Assembly (NCBI GenBank): GCA_001464475.1
Contig: LNDX01000012.1
Span: 1-64,000 of the forward strand
From: Flavobacteriaceae bacterium Ga0077528
Lineage (GTDB): Bacteria > Bacteroidota > Bacteroidia > Flavobacteriales > Flavobacteriaceae
DNA length: 64,000 nucleotides
Direction of reading: 5' to 3'
In this document: one piece after another, positions 9,254 through 19,300 of the stretch
How positions within the stretch are numbered: the stretch's first letter is position 1
Layout: each line of letters starts with the position of its first letter
The notes under the pieces: model-generated
Told to the model about the DNA's origin: nothing
Seen by the model: the letters and a program-made list of their open reading frames with translations, nothing else
The model's database searches: none
Made by a program: the position numbers and the translations under genes

Positions 9254-12200
9254 TTAAAATAATATCTTTTTAGTAACAATAGTACCATTATCTGAAACTA
9301 CTTTAACAAGTAAGATTTGTTGTGATGAATGAAGATTAGTTATCTTATGTTCTATTGCATTCACCTTATCGTTTGAATATATTAAACTTCCTCTGATATC
9401 AAATATTTGAACAGATTTCATTGGAGTTAATGATGAAGTAATATTTATGCTTTGATTCTCTTTAAAAATTACTACTGACTCTTCTGTAAACAATTGATCA
9501 TCTAATTGTAAAGCACTGTCTGTAAAACGTAATGCAAAACGATCATCAAAAGTTCCTGCATTTGTAGTAAACGTATAATTACTTAACTTAATATTATGTA
9601 TTACGTTCAATAATTTATCTTCTAGATATACTTTTTGAGTATCGAAAATGCCATCAAAGTTTGATAGTTTTATTTCATAACTACCAGCTATTGTACTCTT
9701 AAATCCTAATGGTACAATATCATTTTCATTAAATGGTAATCCACGACCTTGAATAGCTAATTTCTTAATACCTAATGTAGAATAGAAATTCACTGTACTT
9801 CCAGAATCTAAGATTTCACCGTCATAACCACTATCATAAGCATTGGTTGCACCTCCTGCATATCCTACCATTGTTTGTTTGTAAGCTCCTTGATTGTTAT
9901 AAACTTCTAACCAAACGCGGCTTTTATTACCTGAATTTACAGCTGTTGCTTGATTATTATATCTAAAGAATTGGTTATTATTTCCAACTACTCTCATCGA
10001 ATTATTGAAAACTGCATTTCCGTTTAATAGTCCTTTTATAAAGAAACTTTGTCCTGAGGCTACTCTTCCGTTTGGAACTGCATTATTTGCTCCTGGTGCA
10101 CCGGTAGTACCAATTCCTCCCATATAATTGTAAACTGCGTAATCACTATTTACATAGTTATTATTAGTAACAATAGTGTTGTGCGTCCATAAATATATAG
10201 TTTTTTCAATTACTCCTGTACCTGTAGTAATACCATTGAAATCGAAGAACGTATCAATATTTAAAGCACTTGGATACGGATTACCAATCAAATTCACATC
10301 GTTAGCTCCAATAACTATTGGCGTACTAATAACACCATTATTTGGAGTACCAAAAAACTGACCATTAAATATAGAAGGTGTAATAGGGTCGAAATTATTT
10401 GGTGATCTTATAATATAACCTTTTCCTGCAATCATTAAATTAGTGCCTGTTTCACTTACCCAATTATTGATAGCTGGATTAAATGAAAAATATTTATCAA
10501 ATAGTGTTAGTGGAGACAATCCAACTAATGTTTGAGGAGCTACTGGTGAAGACCAATAAGTATAATCAAATTTTCTAACTGGAGTAGTATTTCTTCTATA
10601 AGTAATGTTACCTAAGTTAGTAATACCATTTACTACTTGAACTAAACTTGAATTATTTTCAAAAGTTAAAGTTCCTCCAGAAGTATCAACAATATTTTGA
10701 ACTATTAATGAATGACCTCCTAAGAAGGTAACATCACCACTTGAAATATATACTGAACAAGCATTTAAATCTCCTGTTGAAGTATAATCTCCATCAAAAA
10801 TTGCTGTTTTTGTGGCGCTTGGAAAACCATCACTCCAAACAGAACCATCCCAAGTTGTTGAATCATAAGTAACAGTAATAACATTTGAATAAGACGTACA
10901 ACTACCATTTGTAACTACAGCTCTGTAATATCTTGTTGCAAACAAGTTACCCATTTGAGCAGATGTCAATGTAGCTGAAGCACTAGCAGGAATAGCAACT
11001 GGTGTTGTAAAAGCTAAATTTGCCGAATATTGCCATCCAGTAATCGTACCTACATTACCTGATAATGTCAAATTGCTTGGAGCTCCATAACAAATAGTTT
11101 GATTTCCTGAGGCAGTTCCGGCAACAATTGGCGAAACGGTTAATGACACTGTATTTGTAGCTGTACAGATTGTAGGACCTGGAGTGCTCGCGGTAGCTGT
11201 ATAGGTTTGCGGTGTTGTTGATATAGCGTAAATAGTACTAGCCCCAGTACCAGTGTAAGGTGAAGTACCTGCAGCGTCATTAAATAAACCAGTTGTAGGA
11301 GACCATACAATTGCTGATGTTGCACTACCAGACACTCTAAAATTGTCGATAGCCCACCACCAACCCCAATTGGACTGGTATCTAAAACGAACTTGAATTG
11401 TATTTCCGGCTATTGCGTAGGTATTTAAGTTAATTATTGCTAGAGAAAAATTTGTAGCACTTCCTTGATCTGCAGTATAGGTAGCCAAAGTAGTCCATGT
11501 TGCACCTGCATTGGTTGTTACCTCAACTACAGCTACATCAGAAGCTGCAATCCAATTTAAATATTGGTAAAAACTTAATGAAGCCGTTTGATAACCTGTT
11601 AAATTTATTGGTGGAGATGTAATTGAAGTACGAGTAACACTTGGTGCTGGGGTACCGCCTTGAGCATCAGAATTTGAAACTATAAATTGTGAATTATCAT
11701 TACTTGTAAGTGCTTGAAAGGAAACTACCGAACCACTTGGAAGTGCATTCCAAGCTGGAGCTGCAGTGTTAGCACCACCACTTGATGTATTTGTAGTAGT
11801 CCAAGCTCCTATTCCAGAGTTAAAATTTTCAGTAAAAATACTAACATTAGAAACCACTCCTCCAGATGCCACTAATGGAATTCCAGGACCTTGCGGACAC
11901 ATAAGTGTTCCAGAAGGCGTAGTAATGGTTATAGGTGTTGGTACATCATTAGCTACATAAGTAAATGATGCCGAATTTGTACTGAATGCTCCACCTGTTT
12001 GATTTGCAGTAAGTATGTAAGTTGTATTACTTGAATTTGTAAATGTAAATCCTGACGCAGCCGTACCACTAACTCCAGTTGATGGTGTCCAAGAAAAAGT
12101 TTGGAAATCAGTTAGCGCTGACGGATTAACAGTAACAAGAGGAGAAGCCGTACCTGCACATTGTGTACTGGTACTTATATTTAATGAAAGTGGTGGTGGT

Positions 12201-14767
12201 GCCACTACAACATTAATAGAGTAATCTTCAAAAGCTTGGTAGGAACCTGCTCTACAAGGTGTTAAAGCCCCACCAGTAAAAGCTGGACTATCAATACTTC
12301 CAATTCTTAGACGTCTTGGGCCTAGAGGTTGTGTTAGAGGAACTACAAAACTTGCATTTAATGTCGATGGATTTGGCGCTGCTGAAACACCAGTATATAC
12401 TGATTCTCCTGCATCATCAAAATCACCATCGTTATTCCAGTCAACCCAAATGTTGGTATCATAAGTAAACCCAGTTCCAAATGTAATACTTACAGGAATA
12501 GTAGCTCCTTGAGCAACGTTAGTACTTAAACTAGAATAGTTTCCATAATTATTAACTTCTATTCCAGTAGTATTATTAATGGTACCCATAGTTACATTAG
12601 TAATACCATTAGGATCTTGAGGATTACCTAATCCAGAAGGCAAACAATAAGTTGGTGGAGCTGCATTAGTAGTAAAACTGATATAATCTGACCATTGACT
12701 AAAATCACCAGCTGAACAATTACCTCTTACCCATATATAATAAGTTGTACTTGGCGTAAGTCCATTAAGATTTAAAATAGTTGAACCTGCACTAACACTT
12801 CCTGATGGAGCTGTTGAGTTAGCAAGCAATTCTGTTGCTGTTCCTGTACCAGTTCCAACACCTGTTGCTATAAAAGTTGTTCCTATTGTATTTGATGGCG
12901 CACCAATAGTAGTGTAATTTGTAGTACCTAGTGTTGTAATTACGTAAGTGTTACCTATTACAAATGCTCCTGCATTTTTTACAGGATTTACAGTTGATAG
13001 AAAATAAGTATAACCTCCACCTGGTGCTGGCGCTGGAGCTGTCCAACTAACCAAAGCACTATTAAAAGAAATTAGTGCTGGAGGTGCTGTTAAACCAGTT
13101 GGTTTTCTACAGCTTGAGTCAACAATTTCAATATCATCTAAGTAAAGTTCACCATTATTAGCATCTGAATAGGCACGAAAACCAAAATAAAACACGCCAG
13201 TTGAAGGTGCTGTAAAGTTCACAACATTTGTCAAAGGAGATGTTTTAATAACTGGATGATTATCTATTGGTATCGTCATTGCAGTATTAACAGGAGCAGT
13301 ACCATATTTAACTTCCATTTTATTGGTGATGAAAGTAAACTGAGAAGAACCTCCATAAGTATATGAAATTCTATATTCATTACCAGCAATAAGATTTACA
13401 CCTCCAGTATAAAACCACGCATTGGCTGCAAAAGAACCATTAAAATTATAAGTCATGTGTTCATCACCAAACATGGAAGGCGCTGCTGTAGATGACACCC
13501 AATTATTACCTAGACCAGCATTTTGTCTTGATGTACATGGTGGTAAATTTGGAACTGAAAATCCTGTGAAAGGATCTATATATTCAAAATAAGGAAAAGT
13601 AGCATTACACAAGGTTGTAAAAGAACCACTTGAAACCCATGAACCATAAGTTGCTCCACCACAAAAAGAACGAATGTAAACAGTATAAGTAGTTCCTGCA
13701 GCTAAACCTGATAATGTAAAAGGATTAGATGGAGTCGCACCACTTTGAGCCAAACCAACGGCACCACTACCAGCTGCACCACTAGTTCTAACTTCGTAAA
13801 CATAACCATTTGATGGTGGTGTAGAAGGTGCTACAAAAAAAACATCGGCTGTATTGATAGCAATATTAGAAACCGAAACAGAGGAAGGACTTGGGCAAGG
13901 ATCTGGTGTCCATCTAAACAACCTATTACTATTGGCAACAATTAAACCATTTGTTCCTCTGGTTCTTACAACATAAGCGGAGTGTAATGCAGGATTTGTC
14001 CCTTCTACCATAGAACCTACAGGTGCAGGCGCAACACCAGGCCAATTGGCAGGTGTTGTATAATTTAGCATTTTGAAATCTGCATTTGAACTACCTCTTA
14101 ATCCAACTTGACCATTAACCGCTGTACCACCAGAAAAAGTTGTCGTTTGATAATGCATCTCAATTACATTAGTGGTTTCATATAAAAAAATTTGAATTGG
14201 AAAACTAGCGCCGTCCAATGGAGCACCAATCGCTGTTCCACCAGATCTTCTTGTTAACCATTCTATTCTTAAAATTCTATTTGGTGCAGTACCAGTAACA
14301 ATGTAAGATACATTAACAGTCGGGCTTGCTCCAATTAAATCAAGATCTGCACCAAATACTGAAATTGCACCAGCATAGGTCTCTGTACTTGTCACAGGCG
14401 TTACATTTGTCAAAGTAGGAGCTGTTGCTCCAAAGGTAACAAAACCATTCATGGAAACATTGATAAAAGATGGTGCCGTTATTGGTACATGTGCTGGATA
14501 ACTTGTACCATTAAAAGTGAAAGCAAAAGGCAGCGGTAAAGGAAACACACCATCTTCAGTAGCAGTTGTTGTAGAAGATAAAGGTATTTTAGTTCCTAAA
14601 GTAGCTAATGGTGTAAATACATTTTGTAATTGCTGAACCGTGTATGAAGAAACCTGTGCATTCACATTATTACTCAACAAAAAACCAACTAGTAAAAGCA
14701 TTAAAGCTTTAATTGTGTTGGATTTTAAAAAGGCATTCGTTACTTTTTTTTGTAATGATATCATCAT
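9254..14767 (-). CDS. T9SS-secreted multi-domain adhesin, 1837 residues
   Basis: Exported surface protein with a signal peptide (hydrophobic core at about residues 19-32, ending NNVNAQ). An N-terminal beta module containing MNGFVTFG is followed by a fibronectin III domain, a MAM-like jelly roll, and a second fibronectin III domain carrying a foreign-looking insertion (about residues 598-648). A GEVED domain (WVDWNNDGDFDD, about 755-865), Ig-like and cleaved-adhesin modules follow. A module at about 1300-1720 (TWDGSVWSDG, then DYTYWSSP and GNPYPSALN) is shared with the gene at 16332. The last 80 or so residues match a T9SS type A sorting domain (VQIFDIRG, terminal KKILF). T9SS cargo is cleaved at this domain and anchored or released outside the cell. 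The ligand cannot be told from sequence. It is monocistronic, with a terminator directly downstream. Confidence 0.9.
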   Translation of the reverse strand: MMISLQKKVTNAFLKSNTIKALMLLLVGFLLSNNVNAQVSSYTVQQLQNVFTPLATLGTKIPLSSTTTATEDGVFPLPLPFAFTFNGTSYPAHVPITAPSFINVSMNGFVTFGATAPTLTNVTPVTSTETYAGAISVFGADLDLIGASPTVNVSYIVTGTAPNRILRIEWLTRRSGGTAIGAPLDGASFPIQIFLYETTNVIEMHYQTTTFSGGTAVNGQVGLRGSSNADFKMLNYTTPANWPGVAPAPVGSMVEGTNPALHSAYVVRTRGTNGLIVANSNRLFRWTPDPCPSPSSVSVSNIAINTADVFFVAPSTPPSNGYVYEVRTSGAAGSGAVGLAQSGATPSNPFTLSGLAAGTTYTVYIRSFCGGATYGSWVSSGSFTTLCNATFPYFEYIDPFTGFSVPNLPPCTSRQNAGLGNNWVSSTAAPSMFGDEHMTYNFNGSFAANAWFYTGGVNLIAGNEYRISYTYGGSSQFTFITNKMEVKYGTAPVNTAMTIPIDNHPVIKTSPLTNVVNFTAPSTGVFYFGFRAYSDANNGELYLDDIEIVDSSCRKPTGLTAPPALISFNSALVSWTAPAPAPGGGYTYFLSTVNPVKNAGAFVIGNTYVITTLGTTNYTTIGAPSNTIGTTFIATGVGTGTGTATELLANSTAPSGSVSAGSTILNLNGLTPSTTYYIWVRGNCSAGDFSQWSDYISFTTNAAPPTYCLPSGLGNPQDPNGITNVTMGTINNTTGIEVNNYGNYSSLSTNVAQGATIPVSITFGTGFTYDTNIWVDWNNDGDFDDAGESVYTGVSAAPNPSTLNASFVVPLTQPLGPRRLRIGSIDSPAFTGGALTPCRAGSYQAFEDYSINVVVAPPPLSLNISTSTQCAGTASPLVTVNPSALTDFQTFSWTPSTGVSGTAASGFTFTNSSNTTYILTANQTGGAFSTNSASFTYVANDVPTPITITTPSGTLMCPQGPGIPLVASGGVVSNVSIFTENFNSGIGAWTTTNTSSGGANTAAPAWNALPSGSVVSFQALTSNDNSQFIVSNSDAQGGTPAPSVTRTSITSPPINLTGYQTASLSFYQYLNWIAASDVAVVEVTTNAGATWTTLATYTADQGSATNFSLAIINLNTYAIAGNTIQVRFRYQSNWGWWWAIDNFRVSGSATSAIVWSPTTGLFNDAAGTSPYTGTGASTIYAISTTPQTYTATASTPGPTICTATNTVSLTVSPIVAGTASGNQTICYGAPSNLTLSGNVGTITGWQYSANLAFTTPVAIPASASATLTSAQMGNLFATRYYRAVVTNGSCTSYSNVITVTYDSTTWDGSVWSDGFPSATKTAIFDGDYTSTGDLNACSVYISSGDVTFLGGHSLIVQNIVDTSGGTLTFENNSSLVQVVNGITNLGNITYRRNTTPVRKFDYTYWSSPVAPQTLVGLSPLTLFDKYFSFNPAINNWVSETGTNLMIAGKGYIIRSPNNFDPITPSIFNGQFFGTPNNGVISTPIVIGANDVNLIGNPYPSALNIDTFFDFNGITTGTGVIEKTIYLWTHNTIVTNNNYVNSDYAVYNYMGGIGTTGAPGANNAVPNGRVASGQSFFIKGLLNGNAVFNNSMRVVGNNNQFFRYNNQATAVNSGNKSRVWLEVYNNQGAYKQTMVGYAGGATNAYDSGYDGEILDSGSTVNFYSTLGIKKLAIQGRGLPFNENDIVPLGFKSTIAGSYEIKLSNFDGIFDTQKVYLEDKLLNVIHNIKLSNYTFTTNAGTFDDRFALRFTDSALQLDDQLFTEESVVIFKENQSINITSSLTPMKSVQIFDIRGSLIYSNDKVNAIEHKITNLHSSQQILLVKVVSDNGTIVTKKILF
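12823..12974 (-). other. Roughly 50-residue insertion resembling a phage structural-protein motif
   Basis: Within a fibronectin III domain, residues of about 598-648 begin AGAFVIGNTYVITTLGTT and end IATGVGTGTGTATE. From memory this resembles short motifs (GxFVVGxxYTITSxGTTxF...TATGxGTGTGTA) seen in phage and cyanophage structural proteins. The matching domain in the neighbouring adhesin (16332) runs straight from YFLSTTATPP to the next strand, so the segment looks like an insertion into a loop. Identification is by recall, not by search. Confidence 0.6.
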
Positions 14768-15059
14768 AGCATTTGTATTTAGGGTAATATACTTTTATTA
14801 TAAGTTGATAAAAATACATTAAATTTTTGTAAAATTTTAATTTAACTATCTGTCTAACTGACAAATCGACGAAGTGTAAAATATAATCGATAAAAAACAT
14901 AGTCTTTTAAAAAAAACACGCCTTAATAAGTAAGAATTATTTTGATAAAATATGCTTTTAAACAATTTTATTTAAATATTACCTCATTGTTATTTTTACG
15001 CTATTTTAACATTAAAAAATGATGAAGTGAAATTATTGTTTTTAATAAATTATTAAAAC
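14768..15059. other. AT-rich gap without recognisable gene
   Basis: The gap between the 1837-residue adhesin gene and the small secreted gene is very AT-rich. The short open frames here are shadows with no coding character. The adhesin promoter should lie close to 14768-14850, but no convincing TAnnTTTG box was found. Confidence 0.6.
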
Positions 15060-15090
15060 AAAAAAAAAGCTTCTCGAAAATGAGAAGCTT
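15060..15090 (-). terminator. Terminator of the 123-residue secreted protein gene
   Basis: Perfect 9-bp stem AAGCTTCTC/GAGAAGCTT (15067-15075 and 15082-15090) with a 6-nt loop, followed on the minus strand by a T-run (A at 15060-15068). It lies 39 bp after the stop at 15130. Confidence 0.85.
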
Positions 15091-15129
15091 CTATTCTAAC
15101 TAACCTATTTATTCTAATTCTAACCTAAC

Positions 15130-15501
15130 TTACGCGATTGCTGTTTCTTGACTGATAACTCTTTTCATAAAAGTTCTGTAAAGCACTTTATTTGGAGTTA
15201 CACCAGAAGAAATAATTTGTTTTTTTCTAGAAACTGTAGTTGCAGTTTCATCTGCTTTTTGAATAGTTTGTACTTGTTTAGAACCCATAAACCAATTCAT
15301 AAAATCTACATCAGAATCAAAGGCAACAGCTTTTACTGTTTCTGTGCAAATAGTAGTTGTAGTCGTTTCGCAAACTGGAGTAACCTCTGTTTTTGTTTGA
15401 CCAAACATACCTACGCTTGACAATAAAAATACAATAAATAAAACAACTAAAAACTTTCTGTTTTCAGAGATGAAAGAAGTTGATGTAGTATTTGTGTTCA
15501 T
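15130..15501 (-). CDS. Small exported protein of unknown function, 123 residues
   Basis: I do not recognise this family. The N-terminus has a 15-residue polar stretch, then a hydrophobic core (FLVVLFIVFLLSSVGMFGQ, about 17-35) that looks like a signal peptide cleaved after Gly or Gln. The mature part is about 88 residues. It starts with a Thr-rich stretch holding two Cys in the pattern CETTTTTIC, then FMNWFMGSKQ, and ends in a basic segment (RKK, RTFMKR). There is no T9SS sorting domain. The gene is a free-standing unit with a promoter-like box at 15525-15555 and a terminator at 15060-15090. It sits between two giant T9SS adhesin genes, so a link to the cell surface is possible but unproven. 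Confidence 0.75.
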   Translation of the reverse strand: MNTNTTSTSFISENRKFLVVLFIVFLLSSVGMFGQTKTEVTPVCETTTTTICTETVKAVAFDSDVDFMNWFMGSKQVQTIQKADETATTVSRKKQIISSGVTPNKVLYRTFMKRVISQETAIA

Positions 15502-15524
15502 TACCTTTGTTTAAATTTCTGAAG

Positions 15525-15555
15525 CAAAACTACAGCCGTACTAATGAGAATTAAA
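15525..15555 (-). promoter_or_regulatory. Putative Bacteroidota promoter of the small exported protein
   Basis: On the minus strand a TAGTTTTG box (15525-15532, matching TAnnTTTG) is preceded by TTTA at 15552-15555 with exactly 19 nt between. This matches the -33/-7 arrangement known for Bacteroidota primary sigma factors. The -7 box ends 23 nt before the ATG. Confidence 0.5.
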
Positions 15556-15648
15556 ATATTCTCGATGAATAGCACCAAAACTCGTTAAATCTCAACAAGA
15601 AAGTTGTTAGTCTATGAAAGATGTTTTTAATCTATGAAAAACTCTTAG

Positions 15649-16216
15649 CTTTTTGTAATGTTGACAAAGAAAACATCACACAACAAACTAACACCCTCTT
15701 TTTGTCATGTAGACAAAGGAAACATCACACAAAAAACTAACATCCTCTTTTTGTCATGTTGACGAAGGAAACATCACACAAAAAACTAACACCCTCTTTT
15801 TGTCATGTTGACGAAGGAAACATCACACAACAAACTACCACCCTCTTTTTGTCATGTTGACGAAGGAAACATCACACAAAAACTCAAACACCATTTTATC
15901 ATATTAACAAAGGAAACATCACACAAAAAACTTACACCCTCTTTTTGTCATGTTGACGAAGGAAACATCACACAAAAAACTTACACTCTCTTTTTGTCAT
16001 GTTGACGCAGGAAACATCAAACAAAAACTCAAACACCATTTTATCATATTAACAAAGGAAACATCACACAAAAAACTTACACCCTCTTTTTGTCATGTTG
16101 ACATAGGAAACATCACACAAAAAACTTACACCCTCTTTTTGTCATGTTGACGTAGGAAACATCACACAAAAACTTACACCCTCTTTTTGTCATGTCGACA
16201 AAGGAAACATCACACT
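15649..16216. repeat. 49-bp tandem repeat array, 12 units
   Basis: Twelve head-to-tail units have spacing of 49 bp (47 or 48 in three). The core GACGAAGGAAACATCACAC is preceded by CTCTTTTTGTCATGTT and followed by AAAAAACTNACACC. A variant containing CCATTTTATCATATTAACA occurs twice (about 15885-15915 and 16030-16060), 145 bp apart, so a three-unit block was itself duplicated. The array fills most of the gap between the small exported gene and the adhesin gene at 16332. Open frames across it (about 66 codons) only reflect the repeat. It is not a CRISPR array because the whole period is conserved, with no unique spacers. Flanks 15556-15648 and 16217-16331 hold nothing recognised. Confidence 0.92.
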
Positions 16217-16331
16217 TACAAACAGTTTTGTATAATTAGTATAAAGTTCTTAGCACTTTTATAAATAAAAAAAAGCACTAAAATTGCATCAATAGTTTAA
16301 AATAATTAGAGCTTTAGTAAAAGTAGTGGCT

Positions 16332-19300
16332 TTAATTAACATACTTCTTGGTAGCCTTCACTCCTTCACTAGTTGTAATTTCAATAAGTAGTACTTGATT
16401 AGTTGAACCTACATTAAAAGAAGTTTTATTAGCATTAATAGCTTCTTTTTCAAGCAACAACCTTCCTCTAATATCAAATACTTTAATTGATTTCATAATA
16501 GTTTTACCTGCATCGACATGAAGATCTTGATTTGGTTTATAAACTATAACATCATTAGCATTAAATGAAAACGAATTGATATTTAAAGCTTGGTTGCGAT
16601 AAACTAGAACAAATCTTTCATTAAAAGTTCCTGCATCAGCTCGGAAAGTGTAAGATGACTGTTTCAAATCATGAATGATATCGAGTGCTTTGTCTTTTAA
16701 ATAGATATTTTGATTAAGAAATAATCCATCAAAGTCATATAAATTAATTGTAAAACTTCCTGTAGTTGCAGCATAAAATCCTAAAGGTACCTCATCTAAA
16801 TCTGAAAAGGGTAAAGAACGACCTTGTATAGACAATGTTGTAGTAGAATTTGCTAAAGAATATAAAGCAACTGGATTTCCAACATTTAGATATTCACCAT
16901 CATAACCTCTATCAATTCCCATTGTTGCATCGGTAGCATAGCCAACTAAGGTTTGTTTGTAACTGCCTTGCTGGTCTACAATATCTAACCAAACTCTATG
17001 TTTCTCAGAAACGACTGTTTGTGATGTTGATGGATTCAATGGTGATTGCATTCTAAAAAACTGGTCATTGTTTCCAACAATTCTCATAGCGTTTGAGAAA
17101 GTTGCTGAACCATTAGAGAGTGCTTTAATAAAGAACCCTTGTCCTGAAGCAATTTTTCCATTAGGAACTGATGAGTTTACACCAGTATTTGGCGCAGAAC
17201 TAGTTCCTGTTCCTCCTAAATAATTATAAATAGCATAATCGTTAGAGGTATACTGACCTGCCGCAATTGGCGTATTGTGAGTCCAAAAATAAATAGTAGC
17301 ATCTACTACTCCAACATTCAGAGGATCTGATAAAAACAAATCTGCATTAACAGCACTTGGATATGGATTACCTATTAAATTAAAATCACTTGCAGAGACT
17401 AACACAGGACTTGCAACGATTCCATTGTTTGGCACTCCAACGAAACTTCCATTATAAACTGTTGTTGTAACAAGATTATAGGTAATAGGTGCTCTAACCA
17501 AATATCCTTTACCTACAGTCATACTAGAACCTGAAGCAACATTAGACCAATTGGCTATGGTTGGATTAAAAACAAAAAACTTATCGGTTGGTGTTAATGG
17601 AGAAAATGTAGACAAAACTTGATTCGCAATTGGAGAAGACCAATAAGTATAATCAAATCGTCTCATAGGCATTGCCGAACGTCTATAAGTTATGTTTCCA
17701 GTATTTATTGAAGCGTCATTAACCTGAACTAAACTTGCATTATTATTAAAAATTAAAGAACCGGCAGCAACAACAACATCGTTAGTTACAACTAAGGAGT
17801 GATTTGTATTAAAAGTTACAACACCTGAATTTATTCTAACAGAACAAGCAAATAAATCTCCTGTTGAAGTATAATTTCCAGCAAATATTGCTCTTGTTGT
17901 GGCATTTGGCGGACCATTACTCCAGGTAGTTCCATTCCAAGTGGTATTATAAAAGGCAACAAATACTACATTACTATATAATTGACTACATACAGTTCCG
18001 CTTCTAATTACTGCTCTAAAATAACGAATAGTAGTAAAAGTACCCATTTGAGCTGGTGTTAATATTGTTGTTGTGTTTGCAATAGTAGTTACACCTGATG
18101 TAAATGCTGCGTCGTTTGCATATTCCCATCGCAAAATAGAACCAACACTACCCGTTAGAACCAAATTGCTTGCTGGAACTCCAGTACAGATAGACTGATC
18201 ACTTGAAAGTACACCTGCAACTGTTGGAGGAGAAACTGTTAATGTATTTGTGACAACTCTCAAACATCCGTTAGAACCTGTCAAAGTTGCTGTATATGTT
18301 ATCGTATTGGTTGGTTTTGAGTAAACAACACTTGCTGGTGTACCTGCAACATATGGTATTGTTGCTGCTGCATCAGAATACAAATCTGTAATTGGCATCC
18401 ATGTTAGAGCCGCAGAAAGTGTTCCAGATACTCTAACATTATCTAACGCCCAACAATAACCCCAATTTGACTCATAATTAAATCGGATTTTTAAATCTGG
18501 CATACCTAAATAAGCAACTAAATCAACAACCACATTTGAAAATGCTGATGGTCCACCTTGCAAAACGGTATAAGACGTTAAATTAGTCCAAGTAGCTCCG
18601 TTATTTGAAGTAATTTGCACTTCAAATTTATCAAAAGCGATGGCATTGATATAGTGAAAAAAACTAAGATTGGCAGAAGTAAATCCTGCTAAATTAAAAG
18701 AAGGTGATGTTAATGTTGTTCTAGTAACTGTTCCAGCTGTACCACTTTGTGAATCGGAATTGGCTAAATAAAATTGGGAATTATCATTACTATTAAAAGT
18801 AGCATTCCAACCAAAACCATTTATGTAGTTATATCCACTTGGCCTTAAAGTCCATTGAGAAGCGTTTGTATCACCTCCAGTAGAAGTATTTGCAACAACC
18901 CAATTATTAGTTGGTGAATTAAAATTTTCATTAATTAAAATTGCAGGAGTAGCAATACTAGTACTACCAAAAAGTGGCTGAATAGTTCCTTCACAAATTG
19001 ATGGATTAACAGGAAGGATAGATACTATTGGAGGTGCTTGATTTACATTAATTGTTATTGAAGCTAAGTTTCCACAAAGACTTCCAGATGTTTGATTAGC
19101 TAACAATAAATAAGTAGTTGTAACTGTAGGATTAAAAGTAAAACCTGAAACGACATTTCCAGAAACTCCTGTAGCTGGAGACCAAACTAAACTATCATAA
19201 GCTCCTGCTCCACTAATAGTTACTAGCGAAGTTGTTTCGTTTTCACAAATAGTTAGAGAAGTTGTACTTAAACTTAAAGCTGGAGGTGTAGTAACTGTTG

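Noticed and set aside
14640-14900. Short open frames on both strands around the adhesin start
   Set aside because: Very AT-rich, overlapping the signal peptide and the promoter region; no coding pattern.
15805-16150. Two overlapping open frames of 66 codons with KETSHKKL and SFCHVD repeats
   Set aside because: They are the translation of the 49-bp tandem array; there is no start context, and the period is not a multiple of three.
15649-16216. Possible CRISPR array
   Set aside because: The whole 49-bp period is conserved, so there are no unique spacers, and no cas genes are near.
16217-16331. AGCACT words flanking an A-run after the 1947-residue adhesin gene
   Set aside because: They are direct, not inverted, so they cannot form a terminator stem.
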